Positions 1-7,501 of a DNA stretch of 64,000 nt are shown in pieces. The notes below the pieces were generated by a model. The model saw only the letters and a list, made by a program, of their open reading frames with translations, searched no databases and had not been told where the DNA came from. Each line of letters starts with the position of its first letter. The first letter of the stretch is position 1. The position numbers and the translations under genes were made by a program. Origin of the DNA: Pseudomonas eucalypticola (lineage in GTDB: Bacteria > Pseudomonadota > Gammaproteobacteria > Pseudomonadales > Pseudomonadaceae); NCBI RefSeq assembly GCF_013374995.1, contig NZ_CP056030.1, positions 372,001-436,000 on the forward strand, read 5' to 3'.

Positions 1-1
1 A

Positions 2-223
2 CTTCAAGGCGCCACCGCCGAAACCGCCAACGGGCCCTTCCTGGTCACCATGAACAGCGTCAACGTCATCGAAGAACTCAACAAGAAACTGGCCGCCATT
101 GACGGCACACTCCCCTCCATCGCCAAAAAGCGCGGCAGCGTGGCCACCTACGAGATCCTCAAGTCCTCCTACGAACAGCTTTGCGCACAACTGGGCGCCA
201 CCCCTGCGGTGTACGTGCCATGA
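2..223 (+). CDS. Hypothetical protein, 3' end only
   Basis: An open frame enters from the left edge in frame 2 and stops at TGA 221-223, so only the last 73 residues are seen and the true start is outside the window. The visible part is hydrophilic and helical in character (for example NVIEELNKKLAAIDG), with no signal peptide or membrane segment. Its stop overlaps the start of the next gene in an ATGA arrangement, so the two are probably translationally coupled. I do not recognise the family. The coupling to a membrane protein suggests a two-gene unit of unknown role. Confidence 0.6.
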   Translation, partial: LQGATAETANGPFLVTMNSVNVIEELNKKLAAIDGTLPSIAKKRGSVATYEILKSSYEQLCAQLGATPAVYVP

Positions 224-618
224 CCGGCGACGACATCTCGGCCGCCAGCCTGCTGATGGCGGTGGTGGCGATCCTCTACGGCGCCTGGTACCAGGAAATC
301 AGCTGCGCGGCCCAGGTCGCCGTCCCCCAGCATGACAAACACAACGCCCTGGCCCAGGTAGAGCCAGCCTTCTTCGCCCGCTGCCTGCCGCTGGCGTGCA
401 TGGCCGCGATGGTGGTGCTCGTGTTTCTGCCGACGACTGTGGGGATCGTCGGCCATAGCATCACTGTGCTCGAACAGCATGGCGCGCAGGCTTACACCCA
501 ATACAATTCGGCCCGCACTGCGTTCTGCCTGGTAGTCGGTGTGGGTCTTGCCATTGCCGGTCATCTTTGGCGGATGGCTTGGAGGTTGGCGTGTCTGCGG
601 CGAAGGTTGAAGACGTGA
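220..618 (+). CDS. Small hypothetical membrane protein
   Basis: Encodes 132 residues from ATG 220, beginning MTGDDISAASLLMAVVAIL. The ATG overlaps the TGA of the upstream gene. A longer reading from TTG 181 exists, but the coupled ATG is preferred. I see three hydrophobic stretches: residues about 9-26, about 50-72 (CMAAMVVLVFLPTTVGIVG) and about 98-117 (AFCLVVGVGLAIAGHLWRM), followed by a basic tail ending RLACLRRRLKT. This fits a small inner-membrane protein. No catalytic motif is visible and I do not recognise the family. It lies in the accessory part of the window. Confidence 0.6.
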   Translation: MTGDDISAASLLMAVVAILYGAWYQEISCAAQVAVPQHDKHNALAQVEPAFFARCLPLACMAAMVVLVFLPTTVGIVGHSITVLEQHGAQAYTQYNSARTAFCLVVGVGLAIAGHLWRMAWRLACLRRRLKT

Positions 619-693
619 CATGGTGCTCGGTCAGTGCAGGGCCAGGCGAACGCAGGAATCACCTTACCCCGGTCCACCAGGCACTCCTCCGGC

Positions 694-722
694 ACTGTGG
701 GACCGGGCGCAAGCTCGGGAAG
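694..722 (+). repeat. REP-like palindromic element, diverged copy
   Basis: The sequence around CTGTGGGACCGGGCGCAAGC followed by TCGGGAAG matches the repeat found intact at 50962-51057 and 62323-62351, with one inserted base (CGCAAGC for CGAAGC). It is a single half-site rather than an inverted pair. Such palindromes are typical of the spaces between genes in the P. putida group. Bases 619-975 hold this element and the DnaA-box cluster, and no convincing gene. Confidence 0.7.
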
Positions 723-869
723 CAAACGGCGCGGTCTCGCGACCATCCTGCAACGCCCTCAAATCCCAGCAAGGAAACGGCAGAAGAAACTGACAATAAA
801 ACCATGTGCATCAGCAAGTTATACATATGAATAACTTGTCTTTGCACTCGGTTTCACAGGCACTCGCGC

Positions 870-960
870 TGTGTATAAAATTATCCACAGCGCGAAGCAT
901 GAACTTATCCACATCATTCTGGGCCGCCCCCAGTACCTGTGAAATCGCAAGTTATCCACA
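870..960. promoter_or_regulatory. Cluster of DnaA-box-like nonamers
   Basis: Three exact TTATCCACA nonamers lie on the plus strand at 881-889, 905-913 and 952-960. TGTGTATAA at 870-878 is the complement of TTATACACA. All four fit the DnaA-box consensus TTATNCACA within 91 bases, in the space before a minus-strand gene. A near-match, TTATACATA, lies at about 822-830. Four perfect boxes in this space would be unlikely by chance. Possible roles are a DnaA-titrating site, a replication origin of an integrated element, or DnaA-dependent control of a neighbour. No rep gene is visible here. Confidence 0.55.
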
Positions 961-975
961 GTCATCCGGGGACCG

Positions 976-1347
976 TCAAAAGGATTCCCGAGCATCTTCA
1001 ACGGCGACCCACAGCTGCTGCCGTAAAGGCTCAATCAAGCATCTGACCTGATCAGCATCCAGCCGATCAGTATGCGCAGCGTCCAGAAGCGTTGCCATCA
1101 ACGTCATCCCATCATGGACATCTGCAGCGCTCTGCACAGCTCCCCTTAGCCCTTCCAACGAGATCTGCAAAATCCCATGCATCGCCTGCCATTCCTTCAG
1201 CACCTCAACGTCCACCGGCTCGCCAGAAACGATGAACCGTTGAAGCTCATATTGAAAATTCCGCACGTACTTCTCGACATTCACAGCAGCTAATCCTTGC
1301 GAAAGCCCAGCATGACCCCGCCGCGCTCCTCGTCCTAACAGCTTCAA
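976..1347 (-). CDS. Hypothetical protein divergent from the XRE regulator
   Basis: A 123-residue frame (MKLLGRGARRGHAGLSQGL...) that looks helical and contains no signal peptide, membrane segment or recognised catalytic motif. The central region is rich in Leu, Glu and Gln (for example VLKEWQAMHGILQISLEGL). It points away from the XRE repressor gene at 1479, and both share the operator-bearing space 1348-1478, so its expression is probably governed by that repressor. An internal Met (MHGILQ) is a less likely start because it would discard about half of the helical region. The function is unknown. Confidence 0.55.
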   Translation of the reverse strand: MKLLGRGARRGHAGLSQGLAAVNVEKYVRNFQYELQRFIVSGEPVDVEVLKEWQAMHGILQISLEGLRGAVQSAADVHDGMTLMATLLDAAHTDRLDADQVRCLIEPLRQQLWVAVEDARESF

Positions 1348-1410
1348 TCGCAGCCGTCCCTTTTGGCCGCGCAGGAGTGCCCCAGTAAAGAAAGCACAGA
1401 TTCAGCCGAA

Positions 1411-1475
1411 TACTAAGTAAGTCTTAGTACATGGTCAACGTGAATCTAAGAATCTCTTAGCCTTTTAGTGGCTAA
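1411..1475. promoter_or_regulatory. Palindromic operator array of the XRE repressor
   Basis: Three inverted repeats stand just upstream of the XRE gene. TACTAAG-N5-CTTAGTA (1411-1429) and CTAAG-N5-CTTAG (1446-1460) share the same CTAAG/CTTAG arms and the same 5-base spacer. Their centres are 33 bases apart, about three helical turns. TTAGCC-N7-GGCTAA (1457-1475) overlaps the second and reaches almost to the ATG at 1479. Repeated half-sites in front of a small XRE gene are the usual layout of an autoregulated repressor controlling divergent promoters. That the XRE protein binds here is inferred. Confidence 0.6.
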
Positions 1476-1478
1476 AAA

Positions 1479-1796
1479 ATGAGCACGTTCAGCAAGCGGT
1501 TGAAGGAAGCCAGGAAGGCGGCCGGGATCTCACAGCAGCAACTGGGGATTGAGGCGGGGATCGAGCCTGCGTCGGCCAGTGCACGGATGAACCAGTACGA
1601 GAAGGACAAGCATGCGCCGAACCCGGCTACGGTTTTGCAGATTGCTCAGGTGCTGAAGCTGCCTGCTGCTTACTTCTACAGCGAGGATGATGATGAGGCG
1701 CGGTTGCTGGTGGCGTTTCATCGGCTATCGCGGGAGGAGAGGGCGCGGGTGATGGCGGTGGTTGTGGGTGGTCTGGATTCGCGCTGTACTTCATGA
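1479..1796 (+). CDS. XRE-family helix-turn-helix transcriptional regulator
   Basis: Encodes 105 residues. Residues about 7-66 form an XRE/Cro-C1 helix-turn-helix domain, with LKEARKAAGISQQQLGIEAG as helices 1-2 and a typical NQYEKDKHAPNPATVLQIAQ recognition-helix and helix-4 region. A short acidic link (EDDDEARLL) and a C-terminal helix that could serve dimerisation follow. The size matches small controller-type repressors rather than LexA-like phage repressors with a peptidase domain. The start at ATG 1479 lies four bases after the operator array. The target is unknown; autoregulation and control of the divergent gene at 976-1347 are likely. Confidence 0.85.
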   Translation: MSTFSKRLKEARKAAGISQQQLGIEAGIEPASASARMNQYEKDKHAPNPATVLQIAQVLKLPAAYFYSEDDDEARLLVAFHRLSREERARVMAVVVGGLDSRCTS

Positions 1797-1797
1797 G

Positions 1798-2114
1798 TTA
1801 GGGGCGCAGGTAAGCGGAGGTCCAAGTAAGGTCGTAAGACGTTGCTTGGACTAGTGCCTCCAGAAAGCCGGAGTCGGCGCCTATCTGAATCTTGGGATCT
1901 GGCGCCACCTCACCGTCCAGTCTGTGTTGCCCAATTTGGCGGTCCGAAAAGCCTGCTCGTTGGCGAGAGATTTCAGCCCCCGGCGAGCCTTAAGGTCATC
2001 GCTCATGCCCAATGCAAATTGCTGACCGCTGACGAAGGTCAGGTCCAACATGGTGCATAGCCCGCCTTTACAGCCCGCAGGCGGGGCGTTCATCGACGTA
2101 GGCAGATGCAGCAC
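1798..2114 (-). pseudogene. DUF2442-like protein, frameshifted
   Basis: Read on the minus strand, one frame gives MLDLTFVSGQQFALGMSDDL and continues to NTDWTVRW, then a premature stop near 1881. Shifting frame by one base at that point gives PDPKIQIGADSGFLEALVQA and a natural stop TAA at 1800-1798. The joined product would be about 85-105 residues and resembles DUF2442 proteins, which pair a short beta-rich N-terminal half with an IGAD..LEAL-type C-terminus. A single-base change therefore probably broke the gene, unless it is a sequencing error. It converges on the XRE gene. The start is uncertain (2114, 2093 or 2051). Confidence 0.5.
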
Positions 2115-2181
2115 CTCAGCTCTGTGAATTGTGTAAAAAACAACCGTTTGCAGGCTTGCCCAAACGCGGTTTTTGCTTCAG

Positions 2182-2203
2182 TGTAATGACGATTGTCTTT
2201 ACA
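2182..2203. promoter_or_regulatory. Putative operator of the relBE-type operon
   Basis: TGTAA at 2182-2186 and TTACA at 2199-2203 form an inverted repeat 15 bases upstream of the antitoxin ATG at 2218. Antitoxins of this family normally bind such palindromes over their own promoter, alone or together with the toxin. Binding here is inferred from position and symmetry only. Confidence 0.4.
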
Positions 2204-2217
2204 TTGAGGTCCGTCCC

Positions 2218-2457
2218 ATGGCATCTATCAATATCCGGATTGACGACGACTTGAAAGCTCGTGCTTACCAAGAGCTGGAAAGACTCGGCGTCACCCCTTC
2301 TGAACTGATGCGCCAAGCTTTGCAGTACGTAGCGGAGCGTGGCCAGCTACCCTTCAAGCCTGTCCTGATGACCGAGGACGATGAAGCCATGATCGCGACG
2401 GTCCGCGAGCGGCTGGCTGATCCCCAACGGGTCAAGGTTTCATTAGATGACCTATAG
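2218..2457 (+). CDS. RelB/DinJ-family antitoxin
   Basis: Encodes 79 residues from ATG 2218. It begins MASINIRIDDDLKARAYQEL and continues with GVTPSELMRQALQYVAERG, which is the ribbon-helix-helix fold of RelB/DinJ antitoxins. The C-terminal 25-30 residues (acidic TEDDEAMIATVRERL, then VKVSLDDL) would wrap the toxin. A longer reading from 2173 would place the start inside the operator and is rejected. It overlaps the toxin gene by 11 bases, the usual coupling of antitoxin and toxin. The RHH domain should both neutralise the toxin and repress the operon. Confidence 0.9.
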   Translation: MASINIRIDDDLKARAYQELERLGVTPSELMRQALQYVAERGQLPFKPVLMTEDDEAMIATVRERLADPQRVKVSLDDL

Positions 2458-2734
2458 CCTCGAATTCGATGCGCGTGCGCTAAAGGAGTGGCAAAAATTG
2501 GGAGATACCGTGCGCCAGCAACTCAAGAAGAAGCTGGCTACGGTCCTGGTCAATCCGCGCATTGAAGCCAACCGTCTGCATGCATTGCGTGATTGCTACA
2601 AGATCAAAATGCGCAGCAGCGGCTATCGGTTGGTTTATCAGGTGATCGACCATGAGGTCGTGGTGTTTGTAGTGTCGGTGGATAAGCGCGAGCGGGAATT
2701 GGTCTATCGCAAGGCGGCCGAGAGGTTAGGTTAG
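2447..2734 (+). CDS. RelE/ParE-superfamily toxin
   Basis: Encodes 95 residues with the RelE/StbE layout. MTYSLEFDARALKEWQKLG forms the first strand and helix. Next comes RLHALRDCYKIKMRSSGYRL, with the conserved K.R..GYRL strand, and then VVVFVVSVDKRERELVYRKA. RelE toxins are mRNA endoribonucleases that cut at the ribosome and arrest growth. The Arg of the RSSGYR segment and the basic C-terminal region are in the expected places. The length is normal and no lesion is visible. With the antitoxin at 2218 this forms an apparently intact pair that could stabilise the island or act in phage defence. Confidence 0.9.
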   Translation: MTYSLEFDARALKEWQKLGDTVRQQLKKKLATVLVNPRIEANRLHALRDCYKIKMRSSGYRLVYQVIDHEVVVFVVSVDKRERELVYRKAAERLG

Positions 2735-2799
2735 CAACTAACTGGCGTGTGGGTGAAAAAAGCCGCTCGAGCCGGACCGTGTGAAAATTTGAGGATGTT

Positions 2800-3078
2800 T
2801 TGGAATTTGGGCTCCATGGCAGCCGCTGGAACGCTGTGGCGGCACCAGACGAACGGTTGTTGGCTGTGAGGCCCCAATTTTGGCGGGACTGGAATTTCGT
2901 GGATTTTTCGACGTACCTCAAAGGGTATCTACAAAAAAATCAGCTAGTTATGGATTTCTGTGGAATCGAATCGGGCATTTTGGGGCTCTATCGATTGCTG
3001 CTATACAATAGGACCTCTGCTGCTGAAGAAATTTTGAATGCTTCAGTGAGATCTGAGATCACCGGTTTCGAATACTAG
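2800..3078 (+). CDS. Doubtful small hypothetical protein
   Basis: A 92-residue open frame beginning MEFGLHGSRWNAVAAPDERL. The second half (about residues 35-90) is AT-richer and reads plausibly as protein (YLKGYLQKNQLVMDFCGIES), while the first half looks like non-coding sequence. No strong ribosome binding site precedes the ATG and no family is recognised. It may be a degraded gene end fused to unrelated upstream sequence. The spacing to the toxin gene (65 bases) gives no operon support. Confidence 0.3.
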   Translation: MEFGLHGSRWNAVAAPDERLLAVRPQFWRDWNFVDFSTYLKGYLQKNQLVMDFCGIESGILGLYRLLLYNRTSAAEEILNASVRSEITGFEY

Positions 3079-3121
3079 CCAGGGAGAGGCACAAATTGTC
3101 TTGAAACAGCCTCTTACAGAC

Positions 3122-3170
3122 GACCGCTATCGACCCATAACGGTCGTTCGCGGTGGACCGCAATCGGCCA
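3122..3170 (+). repeat. Dispersed island repeat, copy A
   Basis: Contains GACCGCTATCGACCCATAAC then GGTCG, followed by GGACCGCAATCGGCC. It is related to copies at 5662-5706 and 7502-7553 (inverted). The shared core is roughly GACYGCNAYCGACCCAWAWCGG. This copy lies in the space downstream of the HNH nuclease gene. Confidence 0.5.
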
Positions 3171-3222
3171 AAGCGAGCGCTCAAAAATATTCACTAAGGG
3201 CGTTTAACTGCCCTATGTTTAT

Positions 3223-3924
3223 CTAAATTTTCGAGTACAGCACTTTTGTTATTTGCTCAAGCGCGAGGCTGGCGGCATCGGGGTTGTTGCTGATATAGTT
3301 TTCCAATGATGTAATTGCTTTCGATATTTCTGGGCAAGTCTTTTCTTTTAAGAAGAAATTGGATACTTTGCCAAGAAGGTTTTTACAAATAATCTTACCT
3401 TCCTTGGTTTTTCCAATAAATACTCTAACGTCAACCTTGTTAGTTCCTATCCTGATCATTTCAATGTGTTCATGGTAGCTATGATAGCGGGGATGGAAAC
3501 AATCGAATTTATTCCTCCTGTATGACTGCTTCACGCTCGCTAGCTTGAACCAGTCGTCTGCGCTTTTCAATGCGTTACAGGTCGCGCAGGATAAGGCTAA
3601 ATTATCAAAGGAGAATGCAAAATAGGGGTAGTGCTTGATGGGTAATATATGCTCAATGTTAGAATTTATGTGATGATAAATTTTGTCTTGGCAATAGCAG
3701 CACAACTGATTTTGTCGAGTCGCGAGATATTCACGGAGCTTTCTGTGAAGATAGGCTCCTTTATCTGTATTGTAGAATTTCGCCCAGATATTTTTATCCG
3801 GCGGAAAATTCCTCCTTACCCCTCTGTAGAACAGTAAGATTTGCTGGTAGGCAGCGGCGCGGTCGGGTGCATGAGCAGCTCTCGGGTAAATCTGCATCAA
3901 GAAACAGGTGATATCACTATCCAT
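3223..3924 (-). CDS. HNH endonuclease, PtuB-like (Septu-type defence)
   Basis: Encodes 233 residues from ATG 3924 (MDSDITCFLM). A TTG start at 3954 is possible but less likely, because AAGGGTGG stands at good spacing before the ATG. An HNH fold is clear: CCYC at residues about 75-78, NIEHILPIKHYP at 89-100 with the catalytic His, and NLALSCATCNALKSADDW at 108-125. The two Cys pairs make a zinc site. The gene overlaps the end of the ATPase gene by eight bases, the layout of PtuA-PtuB in Septu anti-phage systems and some retrons. The likely role is DNA cleavage on ATPase activation. It is AT-rich against the flanking genome, pointing to transfer. Confidence 0.75.
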   Translation of the reverse strand: MDSDITCFLMQIYPRAAHAPDRAAAYQQILLFYRGVRRNFPPDKNIWAKFYNTDKGAYLHRKLREYLATRQNQLCCYCQDKIYHHINSNIEHILPIKHYPYFAFSFDNLALSCATCNALKSADDWFKLASVKQSYRRNKFDCFHPRYHSYHEHIEMIRIGTNKVDVRVFIGKTKEGKIICKNLLGKVSNFFLKEKTCPEISKAITSLENYISNNPDAASLALEQITKVLYSKI

Positions 3925-5071
3925 GGGAAGCCACCCTTTGCAGGATGGTGTCAATAGCGATCTTGAAATCCTCTACAGACTTACGCAGTTCCGCTCTTTC
4001 ACCAGCCATGGCAGCAGCTGATACGGTGTGCTCCTCCAGGAGAGTTAATGCATTTTTTACTTCCTGTATGCTGTGAATCTCGGTGTTGGCATGCTCCAAT
4101 GCCATATTGAGAACCGTCGCATATTTTTCGTAGATCGCTTTGTTATTCGGGGTGACAGTATGAAATTCCTCGAAGATAAGGTTTTCTACATTGCTGGAAA
4201 TTTCTTCGATTTTTTGAATCTTAGACTCACCAGCCATGTTATAGCAGGCAGAGCCCAGCTTCAGGGCGCTCGCAATTATGACCGGCGAATGAGTGGCAAC
4301 GGTGAATTTGCAATCGAGCACGTTGGCGACGATCTGTTGCATAGTCTTAGGCCATGCCAATTGCCACTCAAGATGTAGACTTATCTCTGGTTCATCAATA
4401 TAGAAGTGTGTATTCGGCGCACAATGAGACAAGATTTTCAACCCCGTCGACACCATGTTCTGCTCTCCAGAGCTAAACAAGGAAAACGGTAGGACCTCGT
4501 CGTCCTTTCTGAGCATGAGTTCGAATGGCTTGAGCGGGTGATCCAGAATTGCGCGATTTCTTTCTACGAAACCAAGGTCCAGTGGTGCTTTGACGAAGGT
4601 CCCGGCCAATTGCGAGTGATTATCGTTTTTTCGTTTCTTTACCTCGCGTGGTCCTATCCATACCTCGCTTTTAAATCCTATGTCTTGAAGTAGCCCCTTC
4701 AATACAGAATCTCTTTGTTTTTCTAGACAGATGACGTAGTTCAGTACTGCATTCGCAGCCAGTGTATTCATATGGACGCCATTGCCTACGGTGCGATTGC
4801 CAAGGTAGGTATAGCTGCCGCCCCCTTTTCTATCTTTCTTCTTGCTGCCCCATTTGAATCTGTCGCTTAAACCAGAGGAAATGACCACGACATTAGTATG
4901 TTCACTTGTGTTTTGTGCGTTTTTCTCGAGCGCGATGCTCTTTCCGATGCCGTTGTTGCCGATAATGTATGTGAATTGTTCTGACGAGGGCAGGGCCCTT
5001 TCGGTGCTGGTGGACTTAACGTTCAACTTGTGGCTCTGCGGTTGATAAGTTGCGGTTTGGGGAGGTATCAC
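3917..5071 (-). CDS. AAA/ABC-type ATPase, PtuA-like (Septu-type defence)
   Basis: Encodes 384 residues from GTG 5071; the start is uncertain because no strong ribosome site precedes it. The Walker A loop GNNGIGKS is at residues 38-45, the ABC signature FSSGEQ at about 199-204, Walker B THFYIDEPEISLH at about 221-233, and an H-loop THSP near 258. Signature and Walker B are close together, as in OLD/PtuA-type ATPases without a long coiled-coil insertion. The C-terminal about 90 residues are predicted helical (MALEHANTEIHSIQEVKNAL). It is co-transcribed with the HNH nuclease. It should sense infection and control the nuclease. At 384 residues it may be shorter than typical PtuA proteins. Confidence 0.7.
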   Translation of the reverse strand: MIPPQTATYQPQSHKLNVKSTSTERALPSSEQFTYIIGNNGIGKSIALEKNAQNTSEHTNVVVISSGLSDRFKWGSKKKDRKGGGSYTYLGNRTVGNGVHMNTLAANAVLNYVICLEKQRDSVLKGLLQDIGFKSEVWIGPREVKKRKNDNHSQLAGTFVKAPLDLGFVERNRAILDHPLKPFELMLRKDDEVLPFSLFSSGEQNMVSTGLKILSHCAPNTHFYIDEPEISLHLEWQLAWPKTMQQIVANVLDCKFTVATHSPVIIASALKLGSACYNMAGESKIQKIEEISSNVENLIFEEFHTVTPNNKAIYEKYATVLNMALEHANTEIHSIQEVKNALTLLEEHTVSAAAMAGERAELRKSVEDFKIAIDTILQRVASHG

Positions 5072-5857
5072 AGCGATACACTAGGGAAAAAAAGCGGTTG
5101 CGGACCAGATCGCCGACGGCGGCCAGGATCTGGGACAGACGTTGCGATTGACGGATCGTCGGGCCAGTATTCAGCAGCAAATGTCACAAGTGATTGTCGT
5201 GCGGAAATACCCATCGGTCCGAGGGCCGGGTAAAGGCGTCGAAGTTGCAGCGCAGTGCAGCCACCCAGTCGCAGGGGCCTTGGCGCGAGAGGATGTAGCC
5301 ACCGGTCGCGAGGTGTCATGGGGGCGGAGTCCTTGCCGTTGTTGCAGCAGATGAGCCTAGCTTTGATCAAAGCAGGATGTCAATTTGGCATCGCTCAGCG
5401 GACGTGCCGCCGTTGAACCCCTTGTCGCAGATCGACCCAGAGCGCGCTTGGATGCCTTGATGTCCTGTCATGCCCTTGGCGCTGTCGCACACGATCATCT
5501 GCCGCCGTCGTTGTGACAAACACGGCTGACGAGTCGACACGGTTTCTCGCCCGACGCTGCTAGGTGGGTCAAACGCTACAAGTTCCAGTCATGAAAAACC
5601 TGTTCGCTGTCATTAGCTCTGTGTGATGCTGGCAAAGGGTTACAAGCGATGGCCTGGTAAAGTCACGAACGGCTGACTGCGATCGACCCATATCGGCCAG
5701 GAGCGGACGTCCCAATGTGGCAGATACGTTGCATCAAACGATTTGCCCCCTCCCCCATTGACCTCCACCTCGGTCCTCAGCACACTTCTTAAACTTTTTT
5801 GGCGTGATGCCCCCTCACTCTCCACGTTAATATGACGTTTCTCAAGGATTACCGCAT
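5072..5857. other. Gene-poor mosaic stretch with repeat copy B
   Basis: I find no intact gene in this 786-base space between the Septu-like and SIR2 genes. On the minus strand a fragment reading GGYILSRQGPCDWVAALRCN and ending in PHDNHL looks protein-like (about 5195-5285), so decayed gene ends may be present. A repeat copy (GACTGCGATCGACCCATATC then GGCC) lies at 5662-5706. The last about 60 bases before the SIR2 start at 5858 should hold its promoter, but I see no convincing -35/-10 pair. Confidence 0.5.
5662..5706 (+). repeat. Dispersed island repeat, copy B
   Basis: Contains GACTGCGATCGACCCATATC then GGCCAGGAGCGG, related to copy A at 3122-3170 and to copy C at 7502-7553. It lies about 150 bases upstream of the SIR2 gene. 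Confidence 0.5.
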
Positions 5858-7378
5858 ATGGACATCGAAGCAGAACTCAGCTCAGTATTCTCTCAAAGAT
5901 CATCCGGCCCATTTTTGTTCCTCGGTTCCGGTTTTTCCCGGCGATATATAGGCCTTGAGGATTGGGAAGGTTTGCTCAGTCGATTTTGTCTGATGGGGAA
6001 ACCCTACCCGTATTATAAAAGTAGCGCTAATAATCACACCCCCACGTCAGCCCAACTCATCGCTGACGAATTTCATGATTTGTGGTGGAGCCACGGCAAT
6101 TATGAGGCGAAAAGAGAGGCGTTGGCGCACCTAATTAATGATCGGACATCCCCGCTTCGCCTGGAAATTTGTGAGCACCTTAAAAATAAGCACCTCGCTG
6201 AGATTTCCCCGACTATTCTTGAAGAAATTAACGCTTTGAAAGAATGCGATGTCGATGGAATAATCACTACGAACTGGGATATGTTTGCTGAGAGTCTTTT
6301 TCCGGATCACACAGTATATATCGGTCAAAAAGAGCTTCTATTTTCCAATACAATGAATATTGGCGAAATCTATAAAGTTCACGGATGCTGTAGTAAAGCA
6401 GACTCGCTGGTTTTGACGGACTCCGACTATCATCACTATAATAATCGCAATGCTTACCTGGCTTCAAAGCTAATTACTATTTTTGTAGAGCATCCAGTTG
6501 TATTTATTGGCTACTCGATTTCAGATACGAACATTAGGGAGCTTCTAAAGTCTATTTCGCTCTGCATTGGCAAGGAAAATATTGACAAGCTCAGAGATAA
6601 TTTAATATTTATTGATAGAAATGAACCCGCTGGCGGCCCCACCATTGAAACTTCGTACCTTCAATTTGACTCAATTCAGATACCCGTCAAAGTTGTTAAA
6701 ACTAAAAACTATACCCCAGTTTATAATGCCATCGCACAATTCGAGCGTAAGCTACCAGCCCGAGTTCTTAGGTTTTGTAAAGAACGCGTATATGAAATCG
6801 TAAAAGGGCAGAATCCCGACAAAAAAATTGCAGTCATCGATTATGATCAGGTTCAAAACAAGAACGACATTGAAGTTGTATTTGGGCTTGGCGTTATAGG
6901 AAAAGTAGGTGAGACGGGATACAAAGGTATCTCCATCGGTGATATCTTCGAAGATCTTATCTCAAATAATAAAAATTTCGATGCCAAAAAACTAGTCGAT
7001 ACAACTCTATCCCTATTGCCAAGCCGAACAAGATTTGTTCCAGTGTTTAAATACTTGCGAGAGTTAGGTATCAGCTCTAAAGCTCAGTATGATCGATCAG
7101 GATTCAAACTTGACCAACTCGTTAACAAAAAGGCAGAGGATTTTGCAACTGCGAGCCTCCTTCAGGCAGCTAAATATTCCAAAACACCTTTTGCAGAGTT
7201 TCTTGCCTCGGCGACAGAGTCTGAGATATTCAGTATGACCCCACTGCTACCGCTCGCAGATTCACAAGTCTTAGGAGACTATCTTCGTAAAAACTATGAG
7301 CATCTCATAACTTGCAATAATAGATATCATTTCCGTCGGCTTATGGCATATTACGATTGGAAAACTTATGGATTTTGA
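5858..7378 (+). CDS. SIR2-domain protein, probable anti-phage NADase
   Basis: Encodes 506 residues. Residues about 15-230 form a SIR2-like Rossmann domain: GPFLFLGSGFSRRY at 17-30 (NAD-binding GxGxS), IITTNWD with Asn139, YKVHGC with His175, and VVFIGYSISDTNIRELL near 212-228. Asn and His are the residues used by bacterial SIR2 effectors to hydrolyse NAD, and they are intact. No Cys-X2-Cys zinc pair of deacetylase sirtuins is evident. The C-terminal about 270 residues match nothing I recognise and may sense infection. It has no Argonaute, TIR or HerA partner nearby, so it seems to act alone. Its AT-rich composition contrasts with the host genome. Role in abortive infection is inferred from family and context. 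Confidence 0.75.
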   Translation: MDIEAELSSVFSQRSSGPFLFLGSGFSRRYIGLEDWEGLLSRFCLMGKPYPYYKSSANNHTPTSAQLIADEFHDLWWSHGNYEAKREALAHLINDRTSPLRLEICEHLKNKHLAEISPTILEEINALKECDVDGIITTNWDMFAESLFPDHTVYIGQKELLFSNTMNIGEIYKVHGCCSKADSLVLTDSDYHHYNNRNAYLASKLITIFVEHPVVFIGYSISDTNIRELLKSISLCIGKENIDKLRDNLIFIDRNEPAGGPTIETSYLQFDSIQIPVKVVKTKNYTPVYNAIAQFERKLPARVLRFCKERVYEIVKGQNPDKKIAVIDYDQVQNKNDIEVVFGLGVIGKVGETGYKGISIGDIFEDLISNNKNFDAKKLVDTTLSLLPSRTRFVPVFKYLRELGISSKAQYDRSGFKLDQLVNKKAEDFATASLLQAAKYSKTPFAEFLASATESEIFSMTPLLPLADSQVLGDYLRKNYEHLITCNNRYHFRRLMAYYDWKTYGF

Positions 7379-7501
7379 TAGGGGATTGATTGGGGAACAT
7401 ATGAGCGGCAGCTTGTGCCCCAAGGTTGCCGGTCCTAATAGGTGGCTCATTGACCAAGCAGTGGAGTCGATGCGAGCTGTTGGTTAGCATAGCCAAAAGT
7501 T

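Noticed and set aside
1842..2060. Plus-strand frame of 72 codons
   Set aside because: Antisense to the frameshifted DUF2442-like gene, which explains the stretch better.
5068..5370. Minus-strand frame of 100 codons upstream of the ATPase
   Set aside because: Composition is not protein-like, no ribosome site is seen, and another frame in the same stretch looks more like a decayed gene fragment.
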